DNA from: Devosia elaeis
GTDB taxonomy: Bacteria > Pseudomonadota > Alphaproteobacteria > Rhizobiales > Devosiaceae
Length of the DNA stretch: 64,000 nucleotides
Direction of reading: 5' to 3'
Assembly (NCBI RefSeq): GCF_001650025.1
Contig: NZ_LVVY01000068.1
Location: 1-64,000, forward strand
Each line of letters begins with the position of its first letter. Within the stretch, counting starts at the first letter, position 1. The notes under the pieces were generated by a model. That model saw only the letters and a list, made by a program, of their open reading frames with translations, was not told where the DNA came from and ran no database searches. A program made the position numbers and the translations under genes. Below, piece after piece: positions 1 to 8,303 of this stretch.

Positions 1-102
1 TTGCGTCTCGTTTTTAAATTCTGAGGCGGAATCCGCCTCGGGGCTTCCATCGACTAAGTAAACCCGGAGGTTTTTGAACCGTCCGGCGAAAGGGCCTGCC
101 TG

Positions 103-594
103 CTAGAGGGTCTGGTACATCACATAGGCGTCCACAAAGCCGTGGACGGGGTGCTCGAAGGCACCGGGCAGGGTGCCAACGATGTCGAAGCCGAGCTTCT
201 GCCACAGGGCCACGGCGCCCTTATTGGTGGAGACGACATGGTTGAACTGCATGGCCCGGAACCCGCGCTCGCGCGCCCGCTGCAGCGAATGGCGGCACAT
301 GGCGCTGGCGACGCCGCGCCCCTGGGCCGAAGCGGCGGTGACATAGCCGCAATTGGCGACATGGGCGCCGCCGCCATGGCGGTTGGCCATGAGGTAATAG
401 GTGCCGGCCACGTCCCCCTCGATTTCGGCGACGAAGACCTCGTGGGCCGGCATCATCCAGAAGGTGCGAATGGCCTCGTCGTCGAGGTCGCGGTCCACGG
501 CATAGGTCTCGCCGGCCGCGAAGACCGGCTTCAGCATGGCGAGGATGGCGGGCCAGTCGGCCTCAGCGGCGGGGCGGATCGTTATAGCGTTCAT
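103..594 (-). CDS. GNAT family N-acetyltransferase
   Basis: A 163-residue protein covering one complete GNAT fold, so a small-molecule or protein N-acetyltransferase using acetyl-CoA; the acceptor is unknown. The acetyl-CoA pyrophosphate loop is visible as QGRGVA at residues 91-96, followed by the usual helix, and the C-terminal strand region reads VALWQKLGF, which is typical of the family. The gene overlaps the 3' end of the MFS gene upstream on the same strand by about 30 bases, so the two are probably co-transcribed. An ATG two codons earlier (base 600) is equally possible. Family assignment is firm; substrate is not. Confidence 0.85.
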   Translation of the reverse strand: MNAITIRPAAEADWPAILAMLKPVFAAGETYAVDRDLDDEAIRTFWMMPAHEVFVAEIEGDVAGTYYLMANRHGGGAHVANCGYVTAASAQGRGVASAMCRHSLQRARERGFRAMQFNHVVSTNKGAVALWQKLGFDIVGTLPGAFEHPVHGFVDAYVMYQTL

Positions 595-1900
595 CTTCAT
601 CGATCGGGGGCACCCGGACCTGGCCGGGGGGCGGGATTTCGGGGGCGTGGGGGTGGTCGGCAATGCTGGGGCGATGACCCAGCTCGAACCGCCAGGCGGC
701 AAAGGCGAAGAGCAGCAGCGCCACGGCGACGCTGGCGCTGGCGGCGATGAAGGGGGCGCCGGGGAAGTAGTCATGGGCGCCGGGGGACGTGGTGTAATAG
801 GAGAAGATCTGGGTGGCCGCGAGCGGCCCGATAATGGTGGCCAGCGAGCTGGCGGCGTTGACGGCGCCCTGCAATTCGCCCTGGCTGTTGTCGGGCACCT
901 GCCGCGACAGCACGCCATTGATGGCCGGCGGCGCCAGGCCGCTGATCGTGCCCACCAGGATGAACAGGTAGAGGTGGTAGACATCGGCGGCGAAGGCGAT
1001 GCCGGCAAAGGCGGTCACCGCCGCCAGCAGGCCGATCATGGCCACGGCGGGCTCGCCCATGCCGCGCGACAGGGGACCGGCCAGCAGGGCCTGGCTGATG
1101 GCGAAGCCCAGCCCGAAGCCGCCCAGCGTCCGCCCGATGGCCGAGGAGGAGAAATTGAACATCTCGACCGTGAAATAGCTGAACACCGTGGGCAGGGCCT
1201 GGGCGGAGAGCTGGAAGAAGAACAGCACGCCCAGCAGCCACAGCACCGAGGGATATTTCTTCAGCGCCAGCACCGCGCCCAGCGGATTGGCCCGGCGGAT
1301 ATCGAATTTCCGGCGCGAGGTCTTGGGCAGGCTTTCGGGCAGGACCAGGAGGCCGAAGAGGAAATTGGCGAAGGCAAGCCCGGCGGCGGCGAAGAAGGGC
1401 ACGCGCGGGCCGATTTCGCCCAGCTCGCCGCCGATCACCGGGCCGATGATGAAGCCGAGCCCGAAAGCGGCGCCGATCAGGCCGAAGCGCTGGGTGCGCT
1501 TATGGGGCGGGGTGATGTCGGCCATATAGGCCGTCGCCGTCGCCAGGGCGGCCCCGGCAATGCCGGCGATGATGCGGCCCACGAACAGATACCAGACGAA
1601 GGGCGCGATCGACATCATCAGGTAGTCGAAGGTCAGGCCCAGCAGCGACAGCAGCAGGACGGGCCGGCGGCCGAAGCGGTCCGACAGATTGCCCAGGATG
1701 GGCGAGAACACGAATTGCATGAAGGCATAGGCGAAGACCAGGTAGCCGCCGATCACGGCCGCGTCGGCCACGCTGCCGCCCGTCAATTCCTCGAGCAGCT
1801 CGGGCAGGACCGGCACGATGATGCCCACGCCGATCATGTCGAGCAGAATGGTGATCAGAATGCAGGTCAGCGTCAGTCTGGAGCGCGTCGAAGCTTGCAT
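563..1900 (-). CDS. MFS transporter, TCR/Tet-like efflux type
   Basis: A 445-residue inner-membrane protein with the hydrophobic pattern of 12 membrane segments. Segment 1 carries D21 and the GVGIIVP stretch seen in the TCR/Tet drug:proton antiporters, and the loop after segment 2 carries the MFS motif A from G70 to R79 (GNLSDRFGRR). The length suits a single 12-TM exporter. The C-terminal tail is proline-rich and overlaps the start of the GNAT gene, an arrangement often seen for drug efflux with drug modification, but that link is inference. Substrate cannot be read from sequence. Confidence 0.88.
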   Translation of the reverse strand: MQASTRSRLTLTCILITILLDMIGVGIIVPVLPELLEELTGGSVADAAVIGGYLVFAYAFMQFVFSPILGNLSDRFGRRPVLLLSLLGLTFDYLMMSIAPFVWYLFVGRIIAGIAGAALATATAYMADITPPHKRTQRFGLIGAAFGLGFIIGPVIGGELGEIGPRVPFFAAAGLAFANFLFGLLVLPESLPKTSRRKFDIRRANPLGAVLALKKYPSVLWLLGVLFFFQLSAQALPTVFSYFTVEMFNFSSSAIGRTLGGFGLGFAISQALLAGPLSRGMGEPAVAMIGLLAAVTAFAGIAFAADVYHLYLFILVGTISGLAPPAINGVLSRQVPDNSQGELQGAVNAASSLATIIGPLAATQIFSYYTTSPGAHDYFPGAPFIAASASVAVALLLFAFAAWRFELGHRPSIADHPHAPEIPPPGQVRVPPIDEDERYNDPPRR

Positions 1901-1984
1901 GCGGTGGTTCGAACCTTCTTCTTGGACCGCTCCGGGGGCCTAAAGCTGCAATTGACACGCCGGGGCCGCGAAGCGCAAGGCCGC

Positions 1985-3157
1985 CTAATTGGTGGCGCCG
2001 GCCCGGTAGTCGTAAATCCAGCCCAGGCGCCGCAGATGGGCCCGCGGGCCCTGCGCCGCGATCACGGCATCCCGCGCCAGGCTCAGCGGCCAGGGCAGAT
2101 GGAAAATGCGGCCATTGCGTCCCGAAAGCGCTGCAACCCGCCGGGTCCGCTCCTGGCGCATCCCGGCATAACGGGCGAAGGCCTCGCCGGCTCCGTCCGT
2201 TTCCACCAGCAGGGGCGCGAGGACGGTGGCGTCCTCGATTCCCATGGCCGCGCCCTGCGCCTGGAACGGCACCATGGCGTGGGCGGCGTCGCCGATCAGC
2301 CCGATATTGCCCTGATGCCAGGCCGGGGCCTGCACCGTGTACAACGGCCATGGCGTCCATGTGCCGCCCGCCGCCGCCACGATGGCCTCGACGCGTGGAC
2401 CGGCCCGCGAGGGGCGCGGCTGGTGCGCGGGGTCCGGCTTGGCGCCGGGCATGAACAGGGCCAGGTTGACCTGGCGGCGATGCGGCAGGGGGTAGCAGAC
2501 CAGATGAAACCCGGTGCCGAAGAACACCGATACGCGATCCGGCGCGATCTGTCCGGAGACGAGGTCGAACGGCACCAGGGCGCGCCAGGCGATTCGCCGT
2601 CCGAACAGCGCATCGGGTCCGCCCAGGACGGCGCGCCGGGTCTGGGAGTGGACGCCATCGGCGCCGATAAAGGCCTCGGCGCGGCTGGTCCGGGCCTGGC
2701 CGTCGGCTTCGTCTATGGCCACGCTCACGCCGCGGGCATGGGAGACGACATCCCAGTGCCGGACGCCGAACAGGATGTCGATATTGGCGAAGCGCCGGCA
2801 GGCCTTGTAGAGCACGTCGGCCAGGTCCGCCCGGTGCATCACCGTATAGGGCGCGCCAAAGCGCTCGCGCATGATGGCGCCCAGCTCCATATGAGCGGCG
2901 GGCTTCTGGCTGCCGCGGGGATAGAGATCGAGCGCGGCCGGTTCGAAGCTCACGCGGTCCAGCGCTTCGCCCAGGCCCAGGCTGTCGAGGCAATGGCGGG
3001 CATTGGGGCTGATCTGCAGGCCCGCGCCGAATTCCTGGATGTCGGGGCTACGCTCGAGCACGACGACACTGGCGCCGAACTTGGCCAGGCCAAGCGCCAG
3101 CGTCAGGCCGGAAATGCCGGCTCCCGCGATGATGAAATTGCGGCCCGTGGCGGGCAT
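1985..3157 (-). CDS. FAD-dependent monooxygenase, salicylate-hydroxylase-like
   Basis: A 390-residue class A flavoprotein hydroxylase. The N-terminal Rossmann motif GAGISG lies at residues 12-17 with the acidic E35 at the end of strand 2, the DG motif is GADG at 165-168, and the second FAD motif GDAAHAMVPFQAQG starts at 289. These three sites define the aromatic-ring hydroxylases that use NAD(P)H and O2 (salicylate 1-hydroxylase, 3-hydroxybenzoate 6-hydroxylase, UbiH relatives). No catabolic genes flank it, so the substrate is open. It sits 84 bases upstream of the MFS gene on the same strand. Confidence 0.88.
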   Translation of the reverse strand: MPATGRNFIIAGAGISGLTLALGLAKFGASVVVLERSPDIQEFGAGLQISPNARHCLDSLGLGEALDRVSFEPAALDLYPRGSQKPAAHMELGAIMRERFGAPYTVMHRADLADVLYKACRRFANIDILFGVRHWDVVSHARGVSVAIDEADGQARTSRAEAFIGADGVHSQTRRAVLGGPDALFGRRIAWRALVPFDLVSGQIAPDRVSVFFGTGFHLVCYPLPHRRQVNLALFMPGAKPDPAHQPRPSRAGPRVEAIVAAAGGTWTPWPLYTVQAPAWHQGNIGLIGDAAHAMVPFQAQGAAMGIEDATVLAPLLVETDGAGEAFARYAGMRQERTRRVAALSGRNGRIFHLPWPLSLARDAVIAAQGPRAHLRRLGWIYDYRAGATN

Positions 3158-3165
3158 GGCATCAC

Positions 3166-3411
3166 TCAGGCGGCGTCGGCCTGGAAGATGGCGGAGGCAG
3201 GGTTGGCATGCCCGGCACCCAGTTCGGCCTTATAAACGTAGAGCGTCGAGCAATAGGGGCAGACGATTTCGTCTTCCTTGCCCATGTCGAGGAAGACATG
3301 GGGATGATCGAACGGGGGCAGGGCGCCGATGCACTGGAATTCCTTGGACCCGATCTCGATGGAACGCAGACCTTGCGTGTTGTGGAAATGCGGGGTCGAG
3401 CCGTGGGCCAT
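3166..3411 (-). CDS. NDUFS6-like zinc-finger protein
   Basis: An 81-residue protein of the CHCC zinc-finger family, related to the complex I accessory subunit NDUFS6. The metal ligands C27, H36 (or H38), C51 and C54 are in the family order, with FDHPHVFLDMG and VCPYCSTLYVY strongly conserved. It ends 8 bases before the monooxygenase start and is probably co-transcribed with it. I chose the ATG at 3411 because family members start MAxHxxPHFHN; an ATG 13 codons earlier (3450) is also open. A role in complex I zinc or FeS assembly is inferred from the family only. Confidence 0.85.
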   Translation of the reverse strand: MAHGSTPHFHNTQGLRSIEIGSKEFQCIGALPPFDHPHVFLDMGKEDEIVCPYCSTLYVYKAELGAGHANPASAIFQADAA

Positions 3412-3555
3412 GGTCGGAACCTGGGTGGTGGTTGGAATTGGCGCGACCATAGCCAAAGCCCCCGGGCAAGAAAAGGGCAAAGGCAGCGTCCGATTGTCCT
3501 TGATTTTGCCCCGCCAAGCCGCAAAACCCCCATCAGCAGCCAGAAGGATCGACCC

Positions 3556-4326
3556 ATGCCCCATTTCACGACATCAGGCCTCTCGCTCGCCTATGAAGTC
3601 CATGGCGCGGGCGCCCCGGTCCTTTGCGTCCATGGCTTTGCCTCCAGCGGCAAGGTCAACTGGATCGATACCGGCTGGGTGGAAACGCTTACCGGCGCCG
3701 GCTACCAGGCGATCACGCTGGACAATCGCGGCCATGGCGCGTCGGACAAGCCGCACGATCCCGAGCTCTATTATCCGAGCCAGATGGCCGACGACGCCAT
3801 TGCCCTGCTCGACCATTTGGGAATCGGCCGCGCGGCAGTGTTGGGTTATTCGATGGGTGCGCGAATCGCGGCCTTCATGGCCTTTTCCCATCCGGAGCGG
3901 GTTGCCGCGGCGATATTCGGCGGCATGGGCACCAATCTCATCAACGGCCTCACCGACGGCAATGACATCATTGCCGGGCTGCGGGCGCCCGATCTGTCGG
4001 ACCTCACCCGTCCCACGGCCCGGCAATTCCGCATCTTCGCCGATCATACCGGTTCGGACCGCGAGGCCCTGGCGGCCTGCATGGAGACCTCGCGCCAGCC
4101 CATGGCCCGCGCCGATGTGCGGCGGATCGAGGTGCCGGTCTTGGTGGCGGTGGGAGAGGCGGACGAAATGGCGGGCCGCCCCGAGGCGCTGGCCGAGCTA
4201 TTGCCGCATGGCGAGGCGGTTCTGATCCCCCGGCGCGATCACATGCGCGCGACCGGCGACAAGGTGTTCAAGTCCGCAACGCTTGAATTTCTGGGCAGGA
4301 CATTCCCGATTGCGCAGGAATCATGA
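3556..4326 (+). CDS. Alpha/beta hydrolase
   Basis: A 256-residue cytoplasmic alpha/beta hydrolase with no signal peptide. The oxyanion HG is at 26-27, the nucleophile elbow GYSMG places S99, and D203 and H229 (RRDHM) fit the acid and base of the triad. It resembles the small esterase/lactonase members such as 3-oxoadipate enol-lactonase, but substrate specificity is not readable. A longer frame runs upstream, but the ATG at 3556 has an AAGGA ribosome site at about 3544 and family alignment begins here. Divergently oriented from the zinc-finger gene. Confidence 0.85.
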   Translation: MPHFTTSGLSLAYEVHGAGAPVLCVHGFASSGKVNWIDTGWVETLTGAGYQAITLDNRGHGASDKPHDPELYYPSQMADDAIALLDHLGIGRAAVLGYSMGARIAAFMAFSHPERVAAAIFGGMGTNLINGLTDGNDIIAGLRAPDLSDLTRPTARQFRIFADHTGSDREALAACMETSRQPMARADVRRIEVPVLVAVGEADEMAGRPEALAELLPHGEAVLIPRRDHMRATGDKVFKSATLEFLGRTFPIAQES

Positions 4327-4407
4327 ACCAATCAGCCTGCTGGGGCTTTGTTTTATAGAACGATCTGGCTTATATCGTCATTTATCGATGAAGCGGAGTG
4401 CCACGCC

Positions 4408-5232
4408 ATGAGCGGCAGCCCCAAGAAGTCCGTCCATATCCAATCCGTGGACCCCGTTTGGGAAGCCGTGCGCGCCGGGGCGAAGCAGGTGCTGGATAGC
4501 GAGCCGTCATTGGCCAATCTGGTCCTGTCCAACGTGCTCAACCATGACAGTTTCGAAGATGCGCTCGCTCATCGCCTGGCATCGCGGCTCGATCACGAGG
4601 AAGTTTCCGCCGACATGATCCGGCAGGCCTTCGCCGAGACGTTGCGGGACGATCCGGCCATCGGGCAGGCTGCGCGCGTCGATCTGGCCGCGACGCTGGA
4701 GCGCGACCCCGCCTGCCATCGGGCGGTCGAGCCGCTGCTCTATTTCAAGGGCTATCAGGCCATCCAGACCCATCGTTTCGCCCACGCCATGCACCGCGCC
4801 GGCCGGCGGGACTTCGCGCTTTACCTGCAAAGCCGCTCCAGCCAGGTGTTCCAGGTCGATATCAATCCGGCCGTCGTCATGGGCAAGGGGATCATGCTCG
4901 ATCACGGCACTGGCCTCGTCATCGGCGAAACGGCATTGGTGGGCGACAATGTCTCCATGTTGCAGAACGTGACCCTGGGCGGCACCGGAAAGTCGGATCA
5001 GGATCGTCATCCCAAGATCGGCAACGGTGTGCTGATCGGCGCCGGCGCCAAGGTGCTCGGCAATATCAAGGTGGGCGATTGCTCGCGGATCGGCGCCGGT
5101 TCGGTCGTGCTCAAGGAAGTGCCGCCGCGCACCACGGTCGCGGGTGTTCCCGCAAAGGTGATCGGCGAGGCGGGTTGCGCCCAGCCGGCTCTGGTCATGG
5201 ATCAGATGGTTCTCGTTCACGACGCCAGTTGA
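4408..5232 (+). CDS. cysE: Serine O-acetyltransferase
   Basis: A 274-residue CysE, which acetylates L-serine with acetyl-CoA to O-acetylserine, the first committed step of cysteine synthesis. It has the helical N-terminal SATase domain (to about residue 145) and a left-handed beta-helix of hexapeptide repeats. The catalytic pair D151 and H166, and H201, align with the known active-site residues, and the TLGGTGK turn is intact. The start ATG at 4408 follows a GGAG at 4395. Sulfate activation genes (cysD, cysNC) lie about 46 kb away in this window. Confidence 0.95.
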   Translation: MSGSPKKSVHIQSVDPVWEAVRAGAKQVLDSEPSLANLVLSNVLNHDSFEDALAHRLASRLDHEEVSADMIRQAFAETLRDDPAIGQAARVDLAATLERDPACHRAVEPLLYFKGYQAIQTHRFAHAMHRAGRRDFALYLQSRSSQVFQVDINPAVVMGKGIMLDHGTGLVIGETALVGDNVSMLQNVTLGGTGKSDQDRHPKIGNGVLIGAGAKVLGNIKVGDCSRIGAGSVVLKEVPPRTTVAGVPAKVIGEAGCAQPALVMDQMVLVHDAS

Positions 5233-5346
5233 TTGAACGCAAGCGCGGCAAGGGCGTTTTACCCGGAAATGCCCGGTTCGGGCACTTGCCAGCGCCGGGA
5301 CAGGCACTAGATTGCCGGCTCAACGAAACCAGCAGGACATGCTCCC

Positions 5347-5565
5347 GTGAACCATCCCGAGATCATCAAGCTGCAGAAGTTCCTGCAGCAGAAGTTCAAC
5401 AACCGCAATATCGACGTGAGGCCACGCGCCAAGCTGAACGATTCCGTGGAAGTGTTCATCGGCGAGGAATCGATCGGCCTGATCCATGTCGATGACGAGG
5501 ACGGCGACAAGTCCTACATGTTCTCGATGTCGATCCTGGATATCGACCTCGAAGATCTGGACTGA
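5347..5565 (+). CDS. DUF3126 family protein
   Basis: A 72-residue acidic protein of the DUF3126 family, which is small, cytoplasmic and mostly confined to Alphaproteobacteria; no function is established. The sequence is a compact alpha-beta unit (LQKFLQQKF helix, then strands) ending in an acidic DIDLEDLD tail. The start is a GTG, preceded by AGGA at 5334; the nearby ATG at 5339 is out of frame and stops at once. It lies 114 bases after cysE and is followed by a strong hairpin terminator. Confidence 0.85.
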   Translation: MNHPEIIKLQKFLQQKFNNRNIDVRPRAKLNDSVEVFIGEESIGLIHVDDEDGDKSYMFSMSILDIDLEDLD

Positions 5566-5568
5566 CAG

Positions 5569-5591
5569 GGCCGCCCCCCTTCGGGGCGGCC
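5569..5591. terminator. Hairpin terminator between convergent genes
   Basis: Nine-base perfect arms (5569-5577 and 5583-5591) close a five-base loop, just after the DUF3126 stop and just before the stop of the opposite-strand gene. Position suggests it ends transcription from both sides. There is no long T-run. Confidence 0.6.
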
Positions 5592-5598
5592 GCTCAGG

Positions 5599-6276
5599 CT
5601 AAAGCGCGCCGATCTGGTCGAACCAGAGGGCCAGTTCCTGGTCGAAGCCGCGCCAATAGGGCAGGGCTTCGGCCCCGAAGCTCAGAACCGCTGCCAGGCC
5701 GCTTTGCAGGTGAATGGTGCGCAGACATTGCTCCGGCCGCCCCGGCTCCACGGCCTGGGCGCATTTGGCCACGAAGGGCATGGGCGAAAGCGGGTCGTAC
5801 CAGACCATTTCCCCGGCATAACCATCCCGCGGCACCAGGGCTTTCCCCACGAGGCCGGGTACGCCGCCCACGGTACCCTCTTCAAAATGATGCAGGTAGA
5901 CCGCGTCGAGCAGGGCGCTGCTCGGCCGGGCGCGGCTGCGCGGCAGCAAGGTCACGCCGACGGGGATCGGCGCCAGACCGGGTTCCAGCTCCAGCATGAA
6001 TTGCAGGTCGATCTGGCTGGCGAAGCCGGCCTTCATCTGCTCGCCATAGCGGAACCAGGTGGCGGGGATTTCCAGTTCCCGGCCGGCAATGGTCTGCTGC
6101 ACCGCATCGCCATCGCCTAGAGCTGCCACGGGGCGAGCGGGAATTTGGCCGGCCCGATCAACGAGATAGGCCAGCCCCACAGCCAGCAAAAGCACCAGAA
6201 CAGCTATGCCGGCCAGGTTGTAGGCCAGCGCACCACGCGTCTCCGCCGGGCCATTTGTGGATATCGGGGCCAGCAT
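5599..6276 (-). CDS. Hypothetical membrane-anchored protein
   Basis: A 225-residue protein I do not recognise. One membrane segment (about residues 18-36, LAGIAVLVLLLAVGLAYLV) near the N-terminus is followed by a periplasmic-looking domain of about 185 residues with two cysteines (C172, C184) that could form a disulfide. The frame remains open upstream but the longer version would cover the divergent gene at 6361, so I start at the ATG just before the membrane helix. It is divergent from the membrane protein gene at 6361 with an 84-base spacer. Confidence 0.7.
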   Translation of the reverse strand: MLAPISTNGPAETRGALAYNLAGIAVLVLLLAVGLAYLVDRAGQIPARPVAALGDGDAVQQTIAGRELEIPATWFRYGEQMKAGFASQIDLQFMLELEPGLAPIPVGVTLLPRSRARPSSALLDAVYLHHFEEGTVGGVPGLVGKALVPRDGYAGEMVWYDPLSPMPFVAKCAQAVEPGRPEQCLRTIHLQSGLAAVLSFGAEALPYWRGFDQELALWFDQIGAL

Positions 6277-6360
6277 TAACCAGTTTTCTCGCCTAGAGGT
6301 GACAGGCAATAGGGCGGTCAATATGCTTAATAAAGGGTAAATTCGGTAGCGAGGTGCAGC

Positions 6361-6681
6361 ATGACGAGGGAACTCCTGCTCGCGGCGTTCATCATGGGCG
6401 TGGGGCTGTGCGTTTCGGGAATGGCGACGCATCTCTATCAATGGCTCACCCGGCAGCCGGCCATGCTGCGCATGGATGGCAGCACCTATCTGGTCGCGCT
6501 CGGCAATCTGGTCATGAGCTTCGTTTGCGGTCCCTATATCATGCTGCAATATGGCTGGCGGCATGAGGAGGGCGGCACCATCTCGATGGCCTCGGTGCTG
6601 TTTTCGGCCCTGGTGGCCTTTGGCTGGGCCTTCATCACCGGGTTGCTGTTCATGAGCGCTTACGTCGCGTTGCGCTACTAA
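6361..6681 (+). CDS. Small conserved membrane protein
   Basis: A 106-residue inner-membrane protein with three predicted membrane helices (about residues 5-23, 43-64 and 77-101). The short loop between helices 1 and 2 carries conserved-looking HLYQWLTR. Such proteins occur widely in Hyphomicrobiales as uncharacterised families; I cannot assign a function. The frame is terminated by a strong hairpin at 6708-6736. GC content and codon use match the neighbours. Confidence 0.7.
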   Translation: MTRELLLAAFIMGVGLCVSGMATHLYQWLTRQPAMLRMDGSTYLVALGNLVMSFVCGPYIMLQYGWRHEEGGTISMASVLFSALVAFGWAFITGLLFMSAYVALRY

Positions 6682-6707
6682 TCCGTTGAACGGTCGAGAA
6701 AACAGCG

Positions 6708-6740
6708 AGGCCGGCTCCGCTCGCGCGGGCCGGCCTTGCT
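6708..6740 (+). terminator. Intrinsic terminator
   Basis: Eight-base arms AGGCCGGC (6708-6715) and GCCGGCCT (6729-6736) followed by TGCTCTTC. Lies 27 bases after the stop of the small membrane protein gene. Confidence 0.55.
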
Positions 6741-6785
6741 CTTCAGACCCCTGTCAGGGTTAGGCTTTGGGCGGGGTCCGGAAAC

Positions 6786-7406
6786 TCAGTGCATGTTCGC
6801 CGCGATGACGGTGACGCGGTCGTCGATCATGTCCACCCACTGGCCGGCATGGGCCTGGGACTGGCGCTTGATGTATTTGTAGGGCGTCTCGCTCCACAGG
6901 CGGATGGCGCCGTCCTGGTTGTCGAGGACGAGATCGCCACGATCGGTGCGGGCGATGAGGACGGCGTGGCCATTGCCGTTGGCTTCCTTGACCACGGCGA
7001 TCAGCAGGGTGGAGGGATGCCAGCCGGCGGCGATGAGGTCGCGGCGCTTGATCAGGGCGAAGTCTTCGCAATCGCCATAGCCGTTGGGATAGGTCCAGAA
7101 CTCGGCGACCTGATAGAGTTCCTCGTCGGTGACGGGGGTAATCGTTTGATTATAATAGGTATTTACGGAGACGAGCTGCTGCCAGTTGGCGTCGGTCAGC
7201 ACCGTGGCCGGCACGACCTGGTCGTGGGGGCGGCATTCGGCGGGACGGGACTGGCAGAATTCGAGATGGCCGACGGGAATGGAGGTGGTCCCGGCGCTGG
7301 TCTGGATGAAAGCGACATTGGTGAGGTCGATTGCCGCGGCGGGATTTGCCAGCATAATCAAAGCCGTAACGAGGCCCGCCAGCATTCCCTTCTTGTTCAA
7401 AGCCAT
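6786..7406 (-). CDS. Transglutaminase-like cysteine peptidase (LapG/BTLCP family), copy 1
   Basis: A 206-residue secreted protein of the bacterial transglutaminase-like cysteine proteinase family (peptidase C93), which includes LapG, the periplasmic protease that releases large adhesins. A signal peptide ends near ANPAAA (residue 25). The catalytic triad is intact: C113 in GDCEDF, H147 in NGHAVL, D162 in VLDN. A second member lies at 26827. The next gene upstream on this strand encodes a PilZ protein, and in LapG systems c-di-GMP controls activity, but no LapD receptor or LapA adhesin is in the window, so that role is inference. Confidence 0.88.
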   Translation of the reverse strand: MALNKKGMLAGLVTALIMLANPAAAIDLTNVAFIQTSAGTTSIPVGHLEFCQSRPAECRPHDQVVPATVLTDANWQQLVSVNTYYNQTITPVTDEELYQVAEFWTYPNGYGDCEDFALIKRRDLIAAGWHPSTLLIAVVKEANGNGHAVLIARTDRGDLVLDNQDGAIRLWSETPYKYIKRQSQAHAGQWVDMIDDRVTVIAANMH

Positions 7407-7562
7407 TGTGTAGTCTCCCTGATGGAGACCACATTAGGCGGGCGGTTTTAGGCCGATCCGAAAATTGCCGAGCAGTTTTTATGCGTGTTTTATCGAAGCC
7501 CTTAGGGCTGACTTAACCATGACATCCGGGGCGATTTGGCTAGCAGACTGTTAGCGTTGAGC

Positions 7563-8195
7563 CTAGTTCACACGCAGATTCTGCTGCACAACGTTTAGCA
7601 TTTCCTGGGCCGAGGCGAATTCGACGGCGACCCCGTTCTGGAAATGGCGGACGACGCGGGCGCGCATGCGGCCGAGCGTGATCGGCGTGCCCATGGCCGG
7701 GCGAACGTCGAGCTCGATGGCGGCGCCGGAGAGCGAGATGTCGATGATCTTGCAATTGTAGCGGCGGCCATCGTCGAGGACGACGGTGGAATGGCGGATG
7801 TCGGGCACGACGCGTTCGTGGCGCCGGTCCTCGGGCAGGTTGAGCAGGTCCTTGTTGGCCAGCCAGGTGAGCTGGGCCGCCATCTTGTCGCGTTTGCGGG
7901 GGGACGCGGCGATATCCATGACGAAGCCGCCATCGACCTGATGCAGGATGGTGCCCTCGATGCGGCCGATATGGTCGAGATAGGCGATGATGCGCTCGCC
8001 GACAATGCCGGCTACCGGGGCGATGACCACGGCATCGCCCGGCGACATGGACAGCACCTGGCAGGGGAATTCTCGGCGGTCGGCCAGCATGTAGCGGCCA
8101 AGGATGGATACCCGGACCCGCTGGAAACGCTGGTCCGCGGCCTTGATGGGGCCGGGGGAAGCGGATTGCGGCGCGGAATAGTCATCACTGAGCAT
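7563..8195 (-). CDS. Tandem PilZ-domain protein
   Basis: A 210-residue soluble protein with two PilZ-like halves. The C-terminal one (about 121-205) has the full c-di-GMP signature: RRHER at 124-128 and DISLSG at 152-157. The N-terminal one (about 22-100) keeps an R-rich start (R23, R26, R28) but its second motif is degenerate (SMSPGD), so it probably does not bind ligand. A c-di-GMP effector role is expected from the family; the target is unknown. It lies in the same direction as the LapG-like gene and the PAS-domain gene. Confidence 0.88.
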   Translation of the reverse strand: MLSDDYSAPQSASPGPIKAADQRFQRVRVSILGRYMLADRREFPCQVLSMSPGDAVVIAPVAGIVGERIIAYLDHIGRIEGTILHQVDGGFVMDIAASPRKRDKMAAQLTWLANKDLLNLPEDRRHERVVPDIRHSTVVLDDGRRYNCKIIDISLSGAAIELDVRPAMGTPITLGRMRARVVRHFQNGVAVEFASAQEMLNVVQQNLRVN

Positions 8196-8303
8196 AGGTC
8201 AACCTGTTCCACGCAGTCGGGGGAATCCACAGGAACCTAGCTGGTTTTGGTTAACGCTTGGTGAGACGGACCCCGCCGATTAGCGGCAAAGGCCCGATAT
8301 TGC

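Noticed and set aside
23-39. Hairpin GAGGCGGA/TCCGCCTC as a terminator for the GNAT gene
   Set aside because: The downstream bases on the minus strand lack a T-run; it may be only a palindrome near the window edge.
536-3235. Very long plus-strand open frame opposite the MFS and monooxygenase genes
   Set aside because: Translation is low-complexity and rich in G, A, R, Q and H, as expected of the antisense of GC-rich genes; the minus-strand genes have clear motifs.
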